DNA from: Brevibacterium permense
GTDB taxonomy: Bacteria > Actinomycetota > Actinomycetes > Actinomycetales > Brevibacteriaceae
DNA length: 64,000 nt
Reading direction: 5' to 3'
Assembly: GCF_013280495.1 (NCBI RefSeq)
Contig: NZ_JABSSX010000012.1
Coordinates: 20,420 to 84,419, forward strand
Numbering within the stretch: position 1 is the first letter of the stretch; each line of letters begins with the position of its first letter. This document shows, piece after piece, positions 30,857 through 41,500 of the stretch. Position numbers and translations under genes: made by a program. Below the pieces are notes generated by a model that worked only from the letters and a program-made list of their open reading frames with translations, ran no database searches and was not told the origin of the DNA.

Positions 30857-31102
30857 ATGTTGGATATCCTCAAAGCACTGCTCCCGTCGATCTGTGTGGG
30901 ATTGCTGTTCTGGTATGTGTTCCGGAATATCGTCCGTGCAGATCGCAATGAACGCGAACAGGTAGATAAATACTATTCAGAGATTGAAGTTAGCGAAGTC
31001 GACGATAATCCCCGACCGGATGTTAAGATGACAACGACAAAATCCTCTGATTACGAAAAGAGTGAACATGGCAAGGGAAATGCGCCTCGTTCTCACGGAT
31101 GA
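30857..31102 (+). CDS. Small single-helix membrane protein between lysS and lsr2
   Basis: 81 residues from ATG 30857, seven bases after the lysS stop. One hydrophobic helix (about 8-27, LLPSICVGLLFWYVFRNIV) is followed by a charged tail rich in Asp, Glu, Lys and Ser. It is not a known family to me, although small proteins are common at this spot. The coding sequence is much more AT-rich than its neighbours, with codons such as AAA, ATT, TTA and GAT. Its last 35 bases overlap the lsr2 start in another frame. The AT content could reflect the lsr2 promoter lying inside this gene. Confidence 0.6.
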   Translation: MLDILKALLPSICVGLLFWYVFRNIVRADRNEREQVDKYYSEIEVSEVDDNPRPDVKMTTTKSSDYEKSEHGKGNAPRSHG

Positions 31103-31397
31103 TTTCGACGGAAGCGAAGCGGCGGAAACCGTTCGTTTCAGCCTCGACCAGGCAACGTACGAACTCGAGCTCTCAACCGAGAATGCCGACAAGCTCCGTG
31201 AGACGTTCGCCCCATTCATCGCCAAAGCACGTCGTGTAGCCAACACCGGCGGCCGTGGCCGACGTGCGGGCTCGTCGGGTCCCAAGCGGGACACGGCGAA
31301 GATCCGCGAGTGGGCTCAGAACAACGGGTACCAGCTCGGTGATCGTGGACGGATCCCGCTGGAGATCGTCGAAGCATACGAAGCAGCGGAGAAGTGA
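31068..31397 (+). CDS. lsr2: Lsr2 nucleoid-associated silencer
   Basis: 109 residues from ATG 31068; GTG at 31062 and ATG at 31080 are alternatives. The N-terminal dimerisation half has VLTDDFDGSEAAETVRFSLDQATYELELS. A basic linker (GGRGRRAGSSGPKR, 61-74) leads to the DNA-binding domain IREWAQNNGYQLGDRGRIPLEIVEAY, with the minor-groove Arg-Gly-Arg hook at 93-95. Lsr2 binds AT-rich DNA and silences foreign genes in actinobacteria. The locus itself is AT-rich, which would allow self-regulation. A strong terminator follows. Confidence 0.95.
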   Translation: MAREMRLVLTDDFDGSEAAETVRFSLDQATYELELSTENADKLRETFAPFIAKARRVANTGGRGRRAGSSGPKRDTAKIREWAQNNGYQLGDRGRIPLEIVEAYEAAEK

Positions 31398-31431
31398 GAG
31401 GCTCATCCGAAAGCCGATAACTTCCGATTAG

Positions 31432-31476
31432 GCCCGAGGGGCCAGCGAATTGATTCGCTGGCCCCTCGGGCTTTTT
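31432..31476 (+). terminator. Intrinsic terminator of lsr2
   Basis: Arms at 31432-31450 and 31453-31471 are perfectly complementary over 19 bases (effective loop about six bases). TTTTT follows at 31472-31476. A textbook Rho-independent terminator 35 bases after the lsr2 stop. Confidence 0.95.
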
Positions 31477-31691
31477 GTGCTCGGCCTCGGTAATATGAAT
31501 TGCCCTCTTCCGGCGATGCGGCAACACAGCAGTGATGAAACATCACAGACAATTGCCAGGTGGAGAGTAGTTGAAAATCATATCGATTGGTGGCGCAGCC
31601 AAATGATTCGATGAAGTGGCTCACGAATCAAGGGAGCCTGCACTGTGGCCGAGGAAATGCCCGTGCTCATCTCACGGCAATTGAAGTCGGT
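31477..31691. other. Convergent intergenic region, moderately AT-rich
   Basis: Between the lsr2 terminator and the 3' end of the phosphotransferase gene. No convincing coding frame. A small perfect hairpin, GTGATG-AAA-CATCAC, lies in the middle. Base composition is visibly lower in GC than the surrounding genes, continuing the AT-rich patch around lsr2. Confidence 0.5.
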
Positions 31692-32582
31692 TCAGTTCTG
31701 CGGGTTCAATTGAATTCGCGCCGCACTCATATGCTCCGGGTCTCCGGTCTGCAGAGCGTACAGTCCCAATTCGACGGGCGAGGTCGAGTAGAGCTCGCCG
31801 CAGTGCTCGGCGAACCGGGGCCAGGTCCGACCGCCGGCTTCCACGTATCGCGCGCTCGTGTTCTCGAACGCTGAGGCCGAGACACTGGCGTGATGGAACA
31901 TGAAATCCCTTGCCGGATCGCCGATTGCTGCGGTCGTCCAATCGAGGATGCTGAGATTGACGGGTCCGTCCATGAGCTGATGCGCCGGATACACCTCGCC
32001 ATGAGTCACGGTTGAGAACGACGGCCAATAGCTGTCATCGTCGAGCCACGCGGTCCACCGCCGGAGCAGGTCCGGCGCCACCTCGAACTCAGCGGCGACA
32101 TTCTCGATGTCTTCGCGCTTGCGCTGTCGGACCTCAGTGGGAGAGAACTCCGGAATGCCTGTGTCCCGAACGGCAGCCGGGTCGACCGTGTGAAGTTCGG
32201 CGAGGACTGATCCGAGCGATGCGGCGTACTCGGGGGATTCGACATCGAAATGCCACTGCGGGGCTCCAGAGTCATCGATTGTCAGTCCGGGTGTTCCCGG
32301 CAGCAGAGGGTAGGCGATGAGGTCCTTCGAGTGGAACTGCCAATCGGGGACCGCGACGCTCAGATGCGGTGCGACGGCGCCCAGGAACCGGCCCTCGACG
32401 GCGGCGCGGGCGGAGACATCCGGACGTCGGGGAATCCGGAGCACCCAGGAACGACCGTCAACCGCCTCGGCGATGGCGACCTGGAAGTCGAGGCCGAGCT
32501 CGTTGATGACGATGGAATCGGTGATGATGTCGAGACCGTGGGCCCGGGCCAGGTCCCGGATGATCGTGGGATCGGTGGGCAT
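31692..32582 (-). CDS. Macrolide 2'-phosphotransferase-like kinase (Mph family)
   Basis: A 296-residue protein kinase-like fold. The start resembles Mph enzymes: IINELGLDFQVAIAEAVDGRSWVLRIPRRPDV, where the Arg/Ile pattern replaces the kinase Lys context. A central HGEVYPAHQLMD stands where the catalytic loop HGD is usual, and ILDWTTAAIGDPARDF supplies the Mg-binding Asp. Mph enzymes inactivate macrolides by GTP-dependent phosphorylation. The catalytic Asp appears to be Glu (codon 31995-31997 on the plus strand, GAG on the coding strand), so activity is uncertain. Transcribed away from clpC across 150 bases. Probably intrinsic, as no mobile element lies nearby. Confidence 0.75.
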   Translation of the reverse strand: MPTDPTIIRDLARAHGLDIITDSIVINELGLDFQVAIAEAVDGRSWVLRIPRRPDVSARAAVEGRFLGAVAPHLSVAVPDWQFHSKDLIAYPLLPGTPGLTIDDSGAPQWHFDVESPEYAASLGSVLAELHTVDPAAVRDTGIPEFSPTEVRQRKREDIENVAAEFEVAPDLLRRWTAWLDDDSYWPSFSTVTHGEVYPAHQLMDGPVNLSILDWTTAAIGDPARDFMFHHASVSASAFENTSARYVEAGGRTWPRFAEHCGELYSTSPVELGLYALQTGDPEHMSAARIQLNPQN

Positions 32583-32647
32583 GTCTGCATCCTCTCTGAC
32601 GTTGCTGTGCAGGTCTCGAGTCTAGAGAATTTCGCCCACGGCCAAAC

Positions 32648-32669
32648 GGTTTCGGCTGATGGCGAAACC
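32648..32669 (+). promoter_or_regulatory. Inverted repeat upstream of clpC, possible ClgR-type operator
   Basis: GGTTTCG (32648-32654) and CGAAACC (32663-32669) are perfect 7-base arms around eight bases, 63 bases before the clpC ATG. The right half and centre (CTGATGGCGAA) resemble ClgR sites described in corynebacteria and streptomycetes, which activate clp genes. The left half fits less well. It also lies in the divergent gap with the phosphotransferase gene. Confidence 0.45.
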
Positions 32670-32732
32670 TGCAATAGAACCGCGGTCGTGGTGGTTAGGC
32701 TCAGAAGAATCAGAAGACCGAGGAGGATGAAT

Positions 32733-35273
<2,541 letters not shown>

Positions 35274-35301
35274 TCGTTCATCACCTTCTCGGATAACGCA
35301 T

Positions 35302-35343
35302 AAGAGTCCGGGGAGTCGGCAGCAGCCGGCTCCCCGGACTCTT
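35302..35343 (+). terminator. Intrinsic terminator of clpC
   Basis: AAGAGTCCGGGGAG at 35302-35315 is perfectly complementary to 35330-35343, with further partial pairing inside the loop. The descending arm ends in CTCTTTCGT. It lies 28 bases after the clpC stop and just before argA. Confidence 0.88.
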
Positions 35344-35379
35344 TCGTGTTCGCCTCCGGTGATGGTGTTGAATGTCGGT

Positions 35380-35964
35380 ATGAGCTCACATGCAGGCGAC
35401 TTCGATCACGGACGGATCTCCGAGAACCACCATTCCAAGCACGAACTCCCCGGAGGTCTGTACCTGCGACGGGCGAGGACCGGCGACGTCAAAGGCATCG
35501 AAGCTCTGGTCGCCCCGCTGGCCGGTGAGCGGATCCTGCTCGCCAAGGACACGGTGACCTACTTCGAGTCGCTGCAGGAGTTCTGGCTGGTCGTCGACCC
35601 ACAGCCCGATGGTTCCGAGATCCTCGCCGGCTGCGGCGCCCTGCACATCATCTGGGCGGATCTCGCCGAGGCGCGCACGGTCGCCACTTCACCGGACTAT
35701 CGGGGCAGGGGAGTGGGCAAGGCGATCATCAAGCAGCTGCTCGCCGATGCTCGTGAGATCGGAGTCGACCGGGTGTTCTGCTTGACCTTCGAGACCGGTT
35801 TCTTCGGTTCGCTCGGCTTCGAACCGATCAAGGGCATCCCCGTCTCGCCCGAGGTCTACGTCGAGCTGCTCCACTCCACCGATGAGGGCGTCGCAGAGTT
35901 TCTCGACTTGGCCAGGGTCAAACCGAACACCCTGGGCAACTCACGGATGATCAAATACCTCTGA
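35380..35964 (+). CDS. argA: Amino-acid (glutamate) N-acetyltransferase, short ArgA type
   Basis: A GNAT-fold acetyltransferase of about 194 residues. It has the acetyl-CoA site RTVATSPDYRGRGVGKAIIKQLL and family-specific blocks: CGALHIIWADLAEARTV, VFCLTFETGFFGSLGF and FLDLARVKPNTLGNSRM. These match the actinobacterial N-acetylglutamate synthase (the short ArgA type of mycobacteria), which starts arginine synthesis. ATG 35380 is chosen; upstream in-frame GTG 35359 is close to the terminator stem. Convergent with mutY; the 124-base gap holds no evident feature. Confidence 0.88.
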   Translation: MSSHAGDFDHGRISENHHSKHELPGGLYLRRARTGDVKGIEALVAPLAGERILLAKDTVTYFESLQEFWLVVDPQPDGSEILAGCGALHIIWADLAEARTVATSPDYRGRGVGKAIIKQLLADAREIGVDRVFCLTFETGFFGSLGFEPIKGIPVSPEVYVELLHSTDEGVAEFLDLARVKPNTLGNSRMIKYL

Positions 35965-36088
35965 GCCAGACCCTGATCGTGCCCGTCACCGGCGGGCGTC
36001 GGTCTTGGCCACGCTCTGACCGGCCGGCGTAGGCGACTGCCGCATACGCACCGTCCAGTGGCGGCGTCTGCCACGTTCGGGTCCTGAT

Positions 36089-37120
36089 TCAGCTGTTCGG
36101 CAGTGCCAATCGCCCGTCGACCTGTTGTGCCAGACCGTCGTCGACGAGGTCGGTGATTAGCCGAGTGATCCTGTCCTGGTCGGCACTGAGTTCACGCACT
36201 CGAGCCACCGCCGTGGCCGTCGATTCGGCCAGTGAGTCGAGAAGCGCCGGGTCGAAGTCGGTCACCGCGGCGGTGAAGACGTCGAGCCGGACACCGTGTC
36301 GGTCGTCCCCGGCGACGTGCGCTGTCTTGAGGACATCCATGATCGCGCCGCGCAGCTGTCGATCGGTGCCTGCCCACTTCTGAGTCTCCGGCTTTGTCGC
36401 CGAGGCGGGTCTTCCCAATCGGTTCCATGTGCAGATGTCCTGGAGCGGGCAGGCTTGGCAGTCGGGATTGCGTGCCGTGCAGACGAGGGCCCCGAACTCC
36501 ATGACTCCGGCGTTCCACTCAACGTGCCAATCCTCGGGTACGAGGGCCGCCGCCCAGGCGGTCTCCTTCCGGCCGGGTGAGGTGGTGGGGCGTTCTCGGC
36601 CCGCGAAGAGGCGGATGAGGACCCGACGCACGTTCGTGTCGAGCACGGTCGTCTTCCTGCCGAAAGCGAAGGAGGAGACCGCGGCGGCGGTATAGGACCC
36701 GATGCCCGGCAGTCGTTCGAGCTCTTCGGTCGTTTCGGGAACGCGGTTGTCCAGGTCCGCGGCGATGACTTCGGCGGCTTCCTGCAGTCGCAGCGCTCTG
36801 CGTGGGTATCCCAGCCGGTCCCAGGCGTGGAGGACTTCGGCGGTCGGGGCGGCGGCGAGGTCGGCCGGTGTCGGCCACTTGTCCATCCACGCACGCCATC
36901 GCGGTTCGACTCGGGCGACAGGGGTCTGTTGGGACATGATCTCACTGACGAGGATTGCCCAGGCGCTCGTGTTCGGGTGCCTCCACGGCAGGTCCCGGGC
37001 GGTGTCCTCGAACCAGGCGATGATGGTGTCCTGGACTCGTCTGAGCACAGGTTCGGACACCTCGGGGAAGGCGGAGGTCGACCCGGAGGGATTCGATTCG
37101 GGACCGGCTCGGTGTGTCAT
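36089..37120 (-). CDS. mutY: A/G-specific adenine DNA glycosylase MutY
   Basis: Removes adenine mispaired with 8-oxoguanine. About 343 residues. The helix-hairpin-helix LPGIGSYTAAAV is at 137-148, catalytic Glu60 lies in SEIMSQQTPVARV, and Asp161 in VLDTNVRR. The four Fe-S Cys are at 214, 221, 224 and 230 (Cys-6-Cys-2-Cys-5-Cys). The C-terminal part lacks a clear Nudix-like 8-oxoG-reading domain and instead looks like a short winged-helix segment. Only 36 bases separate its start from the divergent gene at 37157. The frame is open further upstream, but I start at ATG (37118-37120). Confidence 0.93.
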   Translation of the reverse strand: MTHRAGPESNPSGSTSAFPEVSEPVLRRVQDTIIAWFEDTARDLPWRHPNTSAWAILVSEIMSQQTPVARVEPRWRAWMDKWPTPADLAAAPTAEVLHAWDRLGYPRRALRLQEAAEVIAADLDNRVPETTEELERLPGIGSYTAAAVSSFAFGRKTTVLDTNVRRVLIRLFAGRERPTTSPGRKETAWAAALVPEDWHVEWNAGVMEFGALVCTARNPDCQACPLQDICTWNRLGRPASATKPETQKWAGTDRQLRGAIMDVLKTAHVAGDDRHGVRLDVFTAAVTDFDPALLDSLAESTATAVARVRELSADQDRITRLITDLVDDGLAQQVDGRLALPNS

Positions 37121-37156
37121 TTGGATGCTCAATCGCTTCGGCCTAGGCTCAAAGCG

Positions 37157-37960
37157 ATGACTCCTTCCAATCGTGGTTCGCAGCCGAACAGAGCTGCCGG
37201 GCAGCCTCGCCAGTCTAGCGGGAAGCTGCCTGCTCACGTGTACCGTCGGCGCCGCATCACGCTTGCTGTGGTCAGCCTCCTCGTCCTGGGGCTTCTCGTC
37301 CTCGGAATCGTCGGAATCGTCAAAGCCATCGGCGGCCGCAACGACGGATCGGACAAGGTCGCTGCCGAGGAGACTGCCCCGGCCGAATCGACGACCGCGG
37401 CACCTGTGCCGGATAAGAAGGCAGCGAGCGGAAAGTGCCCGGAGGACAAGGTCTCGCTGAAGGCGAAGGTCGATCCGAAATCCGTGAAGGACGGGAAAGA
37501 ACCCGAATTCGGCATGGTCATCGAGAACGGCCACACCGCCACATGCCTCATCGAGGTCGGTACCGATAAGCAGGAATTCATCGTCGAGAAGAACGGTGAT
37601 GTCGTGTGGTCGTCGGAGTACTGCGCGGCGGCGAAAGACGAGAATGCCGAAGCTTCCACGGAGTTCGCGCCGCAGTCGGAGAAGACTGCGAAGCTCAAGT
37701 GGAACCGGATCAAGGTCGACAAGAACTGCAACCGCGAAGACGATGACTTCGCACCCGGTGACTATGAGCTCATCGTGAAGCTCGATGACAAGAAGAGCGA
37801 ACCGACGCCGTTCGAGCTCGAGAAGAGCGCCGCCGAAAAGGCCGAGGAGAAGAAGGCCGCGGAGGAGAAGAAGAAAGCCGACGAGGAGAAGAAGTCGGAA
37901 AAGGAATCCGGCGAGAAGGACTCCTCGGATGAGAAGCAGTCAGAGGAACCGCAGGACTGA
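37157..37960 (+). CDS. Membrane-anchored extracytoplasmic protein with Lys/Glu-rich tail
   Basis: 267 residues. A basic N-terminus (VYRRRR) precedes one helix (about 34-58, ITLAVVSLLVLGLLVLGIVGIVKAI), then an external domain (about 95-215) with four Cys that could form two disulfides. The phrase SEYCAAA and strand-like alternation suggest a beta-rich fold. The last 50 residues are a highly charged Lys/Glu/Ser coiled-coil-like tail. No family recognised; similar one-helix proteins occur in Micrococcales. Divergent from mutY. Confidence 0.72.
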   Translation: MTPSNRGSQPNRAAGQPRQSSGKLPAHVYRRRRITLAVVSLLVLGLLVLGIVGIVKAIGGRNDGSDKVAAEETAPAESTTAAPVPDKKAASGKCPEDKVSLKAKVDPKSVKDGKEPEFGMVIENGHTATCLIEVGTDKQEFIVEKNGDVVWSSEYCAAAKDENAEASTEFAPQSEKTAKLKWNRIKVDKNCNREDDDFAPGDYELIVKLDDKKSEPTPFELEKSAAEKAEEKKAAEEKKKADEEKKSEKESGEKDSSDEKQSEEPQD

Positions 37961-37964
37961 GTCC

Positions 37965-38357
37965 TCAGGCACCGCGGTAGGAGCCGACTCCCCACGAGTT
38001 TCCATCGTGGTCACGGAAGTCGAATTCGCGGCCGCCGTGAACCTGAGTCGCCACGGGTCGCACGATCGCATGCCCCATATCGACGATCTCCTGGTAGAGC
38101 CGGTCGACTTCGCGTTCGGTGTCGACGACGACGTACATCGAGCTGCCGCCCACCGAATCGAGGGCCGACCCGTCGTTGCGAACCGAACCGAACATGATCC
38201 CGCCGTTGTCGTCGAGCGCGAATTCGGCATGCTCGACGAGCGCCGGATCGTGTTCATTGCGTACGATCAGTCTTTCGGTGAACCCGAGCGTGACCAGCAG
38301 GTCGATCGTCGCTGCGGCATCGGTGGTCCGGAAGGCTGGAAAAACTGTCGTGGTCAT
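37965..38357 (-). CDS. VOC-family (bleomycin resistance/glyoxalase-like) protein
   Basis: 130 residues with paired beta-alpha-beta units: VFPAFRTTDAAATIDLLVTLGF, then MYVVVDTEREVDRLYQEIVDMGHAIV and a C-terminal GGREFDFRDHDGNSWGVGSY. The FRDHDGNSWG ending is common in bleomycin-resistance or dioxygenase-like VOC proteins. Probably binds a small molecule or metal as a dimer; substrate unknown. It converges with the gene at 37157 (four bases apart), with radA 43 bases upstream on the same strand. Confidence 0.78.
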   Translation of the reverse strand: MTTTVFPAFRTTDAAATIDLLVTLGFTERLIVRNEHDPALVEHAEFALDDNGGIMFGSVRNDGSALDSVGGSSMYVVVDTEREVDRLYQEIVDMGHAIVRPVATQVHGGREFDFRDHDGNSWGVGSYRGA

Positions 38358-38400
38358 GACACCAGGATGCTCTAAAACCGTGCGAAAGTCCCGGACTTTC

Positions 38401-39768
38401 TCACTTCTGCTCCCGAAGAGCCTTCTTCGTCAGCATCAGTTCGACCGCTCCGGCGATGTGTTCGCACTCCTCGACCTCCATCTTGTCCGGCGCCGCCACA
38501 TTGGTCATCGCGCCCTTGGCGACGACAGCGTGAGTGATGCCCAGCCGTTTGGCTTCATTGAGTCGTTGGCCGAGATTGGGGACGTTGCGGATCTCCCCTG
38601 ACAAGCTGACCTCGCCGATCGCGACGAGGTGGCGAGCCAGCGGCTTGCCGAGCAGCGCGGAGGCCAGGGACATGCAGATCGCGAGGTCGCTGGCCGGCTC
38701 GGAGAGCTTCGCTCCGCCGACGGTGGCGGTGAAGACATCGCTCTTGGCGAGGTTCGCCTGCGCTACGTTCTGGCTGAGCACCGCCAGCATCATCGCCACC
38801 CGGGAGGAATCGACTCCGGAGACCGAACGACGGGACTGGCCGCCAGCGGATTCTGTGATGAGCGATTGGACTTCGACGAGGAGCGGGCGCTTGCCCTCCT
38901 GCGTCACTGTCAAGCAAGTGCCGGGCGGGTTCTCACCGCTGCGCGAGAGGAACAGCCCCGAAGGGTCCTCGAGGCTCTTGATCCCGTTCTCCTCCATATC
39001 GAAGCAGCCCACGTCGTCGGTGGGGCCGAAGCGATTCTTCACCGCTCGCAGCATGCGCAGACGCGAATGCCTCTCACCTTCGAAGGTGCACACGACATCG
39101 ACGAGGTGCTCGAGAAGGCGAGGACCGGCGATGGTGCCGTCCTTCGTGATGTGGCCGACGAGCACAGTCGGCAGAGACCGGGCCTTGGCTTCCCTGATGA
39201 GGGCGGAGGCGACTTCACGGACCTGGGTGACCCCTCCGGGGATGCCTTCGACCTCGGATGATGCCAGAGTTTGGATCGAGTCGACGACGAGCAGCTCCGG
39301 CTGTTCGGACTCGATCATTCCCAGGACCGAACCCAGATCGGTCTCAGCAGCGAGGAGAAGTGAGTCGGCCAGGGCATTGATCCGTTCGGCGCGCAGTCGC
39401 ACCTGACCGGCGGATTCCTCACCGGTGACATAGAGGACCTTGACCCCGAACATGGCGATCTTCGCGGCGACGTCGAGCAGCAGTGTCGACTTGCCGACTC
39501 CCGGCTCGCCGGAGAGCAGGACAACGGCGCCGGGCACGATGCCACCGCCGAGCACCCGATCGAATTCGGGGACGAACGTCGATCTCGCCTGCGCGAGCGT
39601 CGAGTCGATCTCGCTGATCGGCTTCGCCACATTGGATTTCTTGACCTTCGTCTTCACCTTCGACGAGTTCGCGCCCTTTTCTTCAAGGGTGCCCCAAGCC
39701 TGGCATTCGGGGCAGCGTCCCAACCATTTGACCGTCGAATAGCCGCATTCCGAGCATGTGAAAGACAT
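38401..39768 (-). CDS. radA: DNA repair protein RadA (Sms)
   Basis: Branch-migration ATPase in recombinational repair. About 455 residues from ATG (39766-39768). The zinc finger has Cys5, Cys8, Cys19 and Cys22 (CSECGY...CPECQAW). Walker A GEPGVGKS is at 87-94 and the RadA-specific KNRFG at 244-248. The C-terminal third is the Lon-protease-like domain (VGGAKLSEPASDLAICMSLASALLGKPL). The frame stays open upstream of this start, but the family begins at the zinc finger. map is upstream on the same strand. Confidence 0.95.
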   Translation of the reverse strand: MSFTCSECGYSTVKWLGRCPECQAWGTLEEKGANSSKVKTKVKKSNVAKPISEIDSTLAQARSTFVPEFDRVLGGGIVPGAVVLLSGEPGVGKSTLLLDVAAKIAMFGVKVLYVTGEESAGQVRLRAERINALADSLLLAAETDLGSVLGMIESEQPELLVVDSIQTLASSEVEGIPGGVTQVREVASALIREAKARSLPTVLVGHITKDGTIAGPRLLEHLVDVVCTFEGERHSRLRMLRAVKNRFGPTDDVGCFDMEENGIKSLEDPSGLFLSRSGENPPGTCLTVTQEGKRPLLVEVQSLITESAGGQSRRSVSGVDSSRVAMMLAVLSQNVAQANLAKSDVFTATVGGAKLSEPASDLAICMSLASALLGKPLARHLVAIGEVSLSGEIRNVPNLGQRLNEAKRLGITHAVVAKGAMTNVAAPDKMEVEECEHIAGAVELMLTKKALREQK

Positions 39769-39880
39769 ACCGCAATTCTGGCACGGGCCGCTGACACGAG
39801 ATTCCTTGCTCGAGAGACCGTCTTCAACAACAGGGAGCCGGCCGGTGTGCGCTGCAGCGGGGGAGTCCGGCGAACGCAGA

Positions 39881-39913
39881 GGGGCGCCCGACGATGAGTT
39901 CGTCGGGCGCCCC
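39881..39913 (-). terminator. Hairpin between map and radA
   Basis: A perfect 14-base-pair GC-rich stem (39881-39894 with 39900-39913) and a five-base loop, 26 bases past the map stop. The flanking bases are only weakly T-rich, so it may be a partial terminator or processing site. Confidence 0.6.
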
Positions 39914-39938
39914 TTGCCGGCAGAGTGCGGCAGCCAGG

Positions 39939-40706
39939 TCAGTCGAGCGTGGTGAGGATTCGGGGACCATCCTCGGTGATGGCGATCGTGTTCTCCGAAT
40001 GGGCACCATTCGAACCATCGGCCAGCCGCAGGGTCCAACCGTCTTTGTCGACGGAGAGCTTCTTCGAGGTGAACGACCACCAGGGTTCGATCGCCAGGGT
40101 CAGGCCCGGTTTGAGGACCAGCCCGCGACCGCCCTTGCCGCGGTTGGGCACGTGCGGATCCTCGTGCATCGTGTGGCCGAGGCCGTGGCCGCCGAAGTCG
40201 AGGTTGACGGGGATGCGGTGGGCATCGGCGACGTCACCGATGGCCTTCGAGATATCGCCGAGGCGGTTGCCTGCTTGGGCGGCGCCGATTCCGGCTTCGA
40301 GGCCGGCCCAGGTGGTGTCGATGAGGCGCTGGTCCTCGTCGCTGCCGTTGCCGACGACGACGGAGCGGGCGGCGTCGGCGACCCAGCCGTCGATGGAGAC
40401 GGCGAAGTCGAGGGTGAGCAGGTCGCCGTCCTTGAGGACGTAGCTGTGCGGTTTGCCGTGGAGGACGCCGTCATTGACGGACAGGCAGATAACATTGCGG
40501 AAGGGGCCGGAGCCGAAGGACGGGGCGTAGTCCCAGTAGCAGGACTTCGCTCCGGCATCCTCGATCATCTTCCGCGCGGTCTTCTCCAGGTGCATGATGT
40601 CCATGCCCGGTTCTGCGATCGAGGTCAGCTCGGCCAAGGTCTTCGCGACGAAACGGCCGGTCACCGCCATCTTGTCGATCTCGGCGGGCGTCTTCAGCTC
40701 AATCAC
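39939..40706 (-). CDS. map: Methionine aminopeptidase, type I
   Basis: Removes N-terminal Met after deformylation. 255 residues. Predicted metal ligands are Asp100, Asp111, His174, Glu207 and Glu238, and catalytic His83 and His181. All fall at a constant offset of +3 from the E. coli enzyme. Characteristic text: SVNDGVLHGKP, LTLDFAVSIDGWVADAA, GGHGLGHTMHEDP and TLAIEPW. No N-terminal SH3-binding extension is present, so this is the short actinobacterial form. Minus-strand ATG start. Confidence 0.95.
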   Translation of the reverse strand: MIELKTPAEIDKMAVTGRFVAKTLAELTSIAEPGMDIMHLEKTARKMIEDAGAKSCYWDYAPSFGSGPFRNVICLSVNDGVLHGKPHSYVLKDGDLLTLDFAVSIDGWVADAARSVVVGNGSDEDQRLIDTTWAGLEAGIGAAQAGNRLGDISKAIGDVADAHRIPVNLDFGGHGLGHTMHEDPHVPNRGKGGRGLVLKPGLTLAIEPWWSFTSKKLSVDKDGWTLRLADGSNGAHSENTIAITEDGPRILTTLD

Positions 40707-41078
40707 AGGGGTCTCCTTAGGCGGGGTGCAGGGTTTCGTCGGCGTTCACTGGTCCAGACTCGATTTTAGTCCTCGGCGGTTGTGAAGTCGCGGCCGCACC
40801 CGGATCTGTGGGCAAGCAGACAGGCCCGAGCCGAGCTCAACGTCACTCGGTTCGGTATGCCGGACAGCCGACTTCCGCCCGAAACCTGCTCGTTCAAGGG
40901 TTTTCTCGAATATCGCCCCGTTTACGTCGTGTGATTCGAGCGAGCCTTTGATCGATGCGCGAGGGCGAGCGTCAAGCGGTCGGGGACCTCTCAGAGGTGG
41001 GGTCGTGAACGAGGCAGCAGTTTCGACTTCGTGCAAGGATGCTTGTGTCTTGATTTCCCGGTGCGTAGGGTGCGGAGC
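40707..41078. other. Intergenic region upstream of map
   Basis: 372 bases without a supported gene. On the minus strand a TAAAAT at 40763-40768 could be the map -10 hexamer, though no good -35 is in register. A 13-base palindrome, ACCTCTCAGAGGT, lies at 40986-40998. The phrase CTTGTGTCTTGATTTCC near 41041 resembles one near 44483 in the LysR/oxidase gap (14 of 17 bases). Confidence 0.4.
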
Positions 41079-41327
41079 ATGAGGAACATCATCACAGCGT
41101 TCAGTGTGGGCATCGCCTTGGCAACCTCGGTGCTGTCGGGGGAACAGGACCTCCGTTCGGGTGGCCCCTGGATCCTCACGCTCATCATCTTTCCCGCCTG
41201 CTCGCTGCTCTGCCTCGCCTTGCTTCTCCGTGACCAGCGGCGAAGAGAGCGTGCGGACGGCCGGCGTGAGCATGATTCTGCATCCTCGACTGCAGAGACA
41301 GGCGAGAGCGTGAGCAGAGATCGCTGA
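41079..41327 (+). CDS. Small two-helix membrane protein, hypothetical
   Basis: 82 residues from ATG 41079. Two hydrophobic stretches (about 4-18 and 28-47) are joined by a short loop and followed by an Arg/Glu-rich cytoplasmic tail. It has the pattern of a real small membrane protein, but no family is recognised and it stands alone between map and the dehydrogenase gene, convergent with the latter. Confidence 0.45.
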   Translation: MRNIITAFSVGIALATSVLSGEQDLRSGGPWILTLIIFPACSLLCLALLLRDQRRRERADGRREHDSASSTAETGESVSRDR

Positions 41328-41500
41328 GGACGCAGTCCCGCACGAGAGTTGTTCAATCAACGAGCAGCGCGGATATCGCGTCGTGTACCACGTGATATCA
41401 GCGCTGGCCCTTGAGTGACGTGAAGAGGCGCCGGTCGGACAGTCTGCGCTTCGACCAGCCCACCAGCACACCAACCCACCAGCCCACCGGACGAGGAACT

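Noticed and set aside
31480..31691. Short frames between lsr2 and the phosphotransferase gene
   Set aside because: No ribosome site, odd composition and overlap with the terminator or the neighbouring gene.
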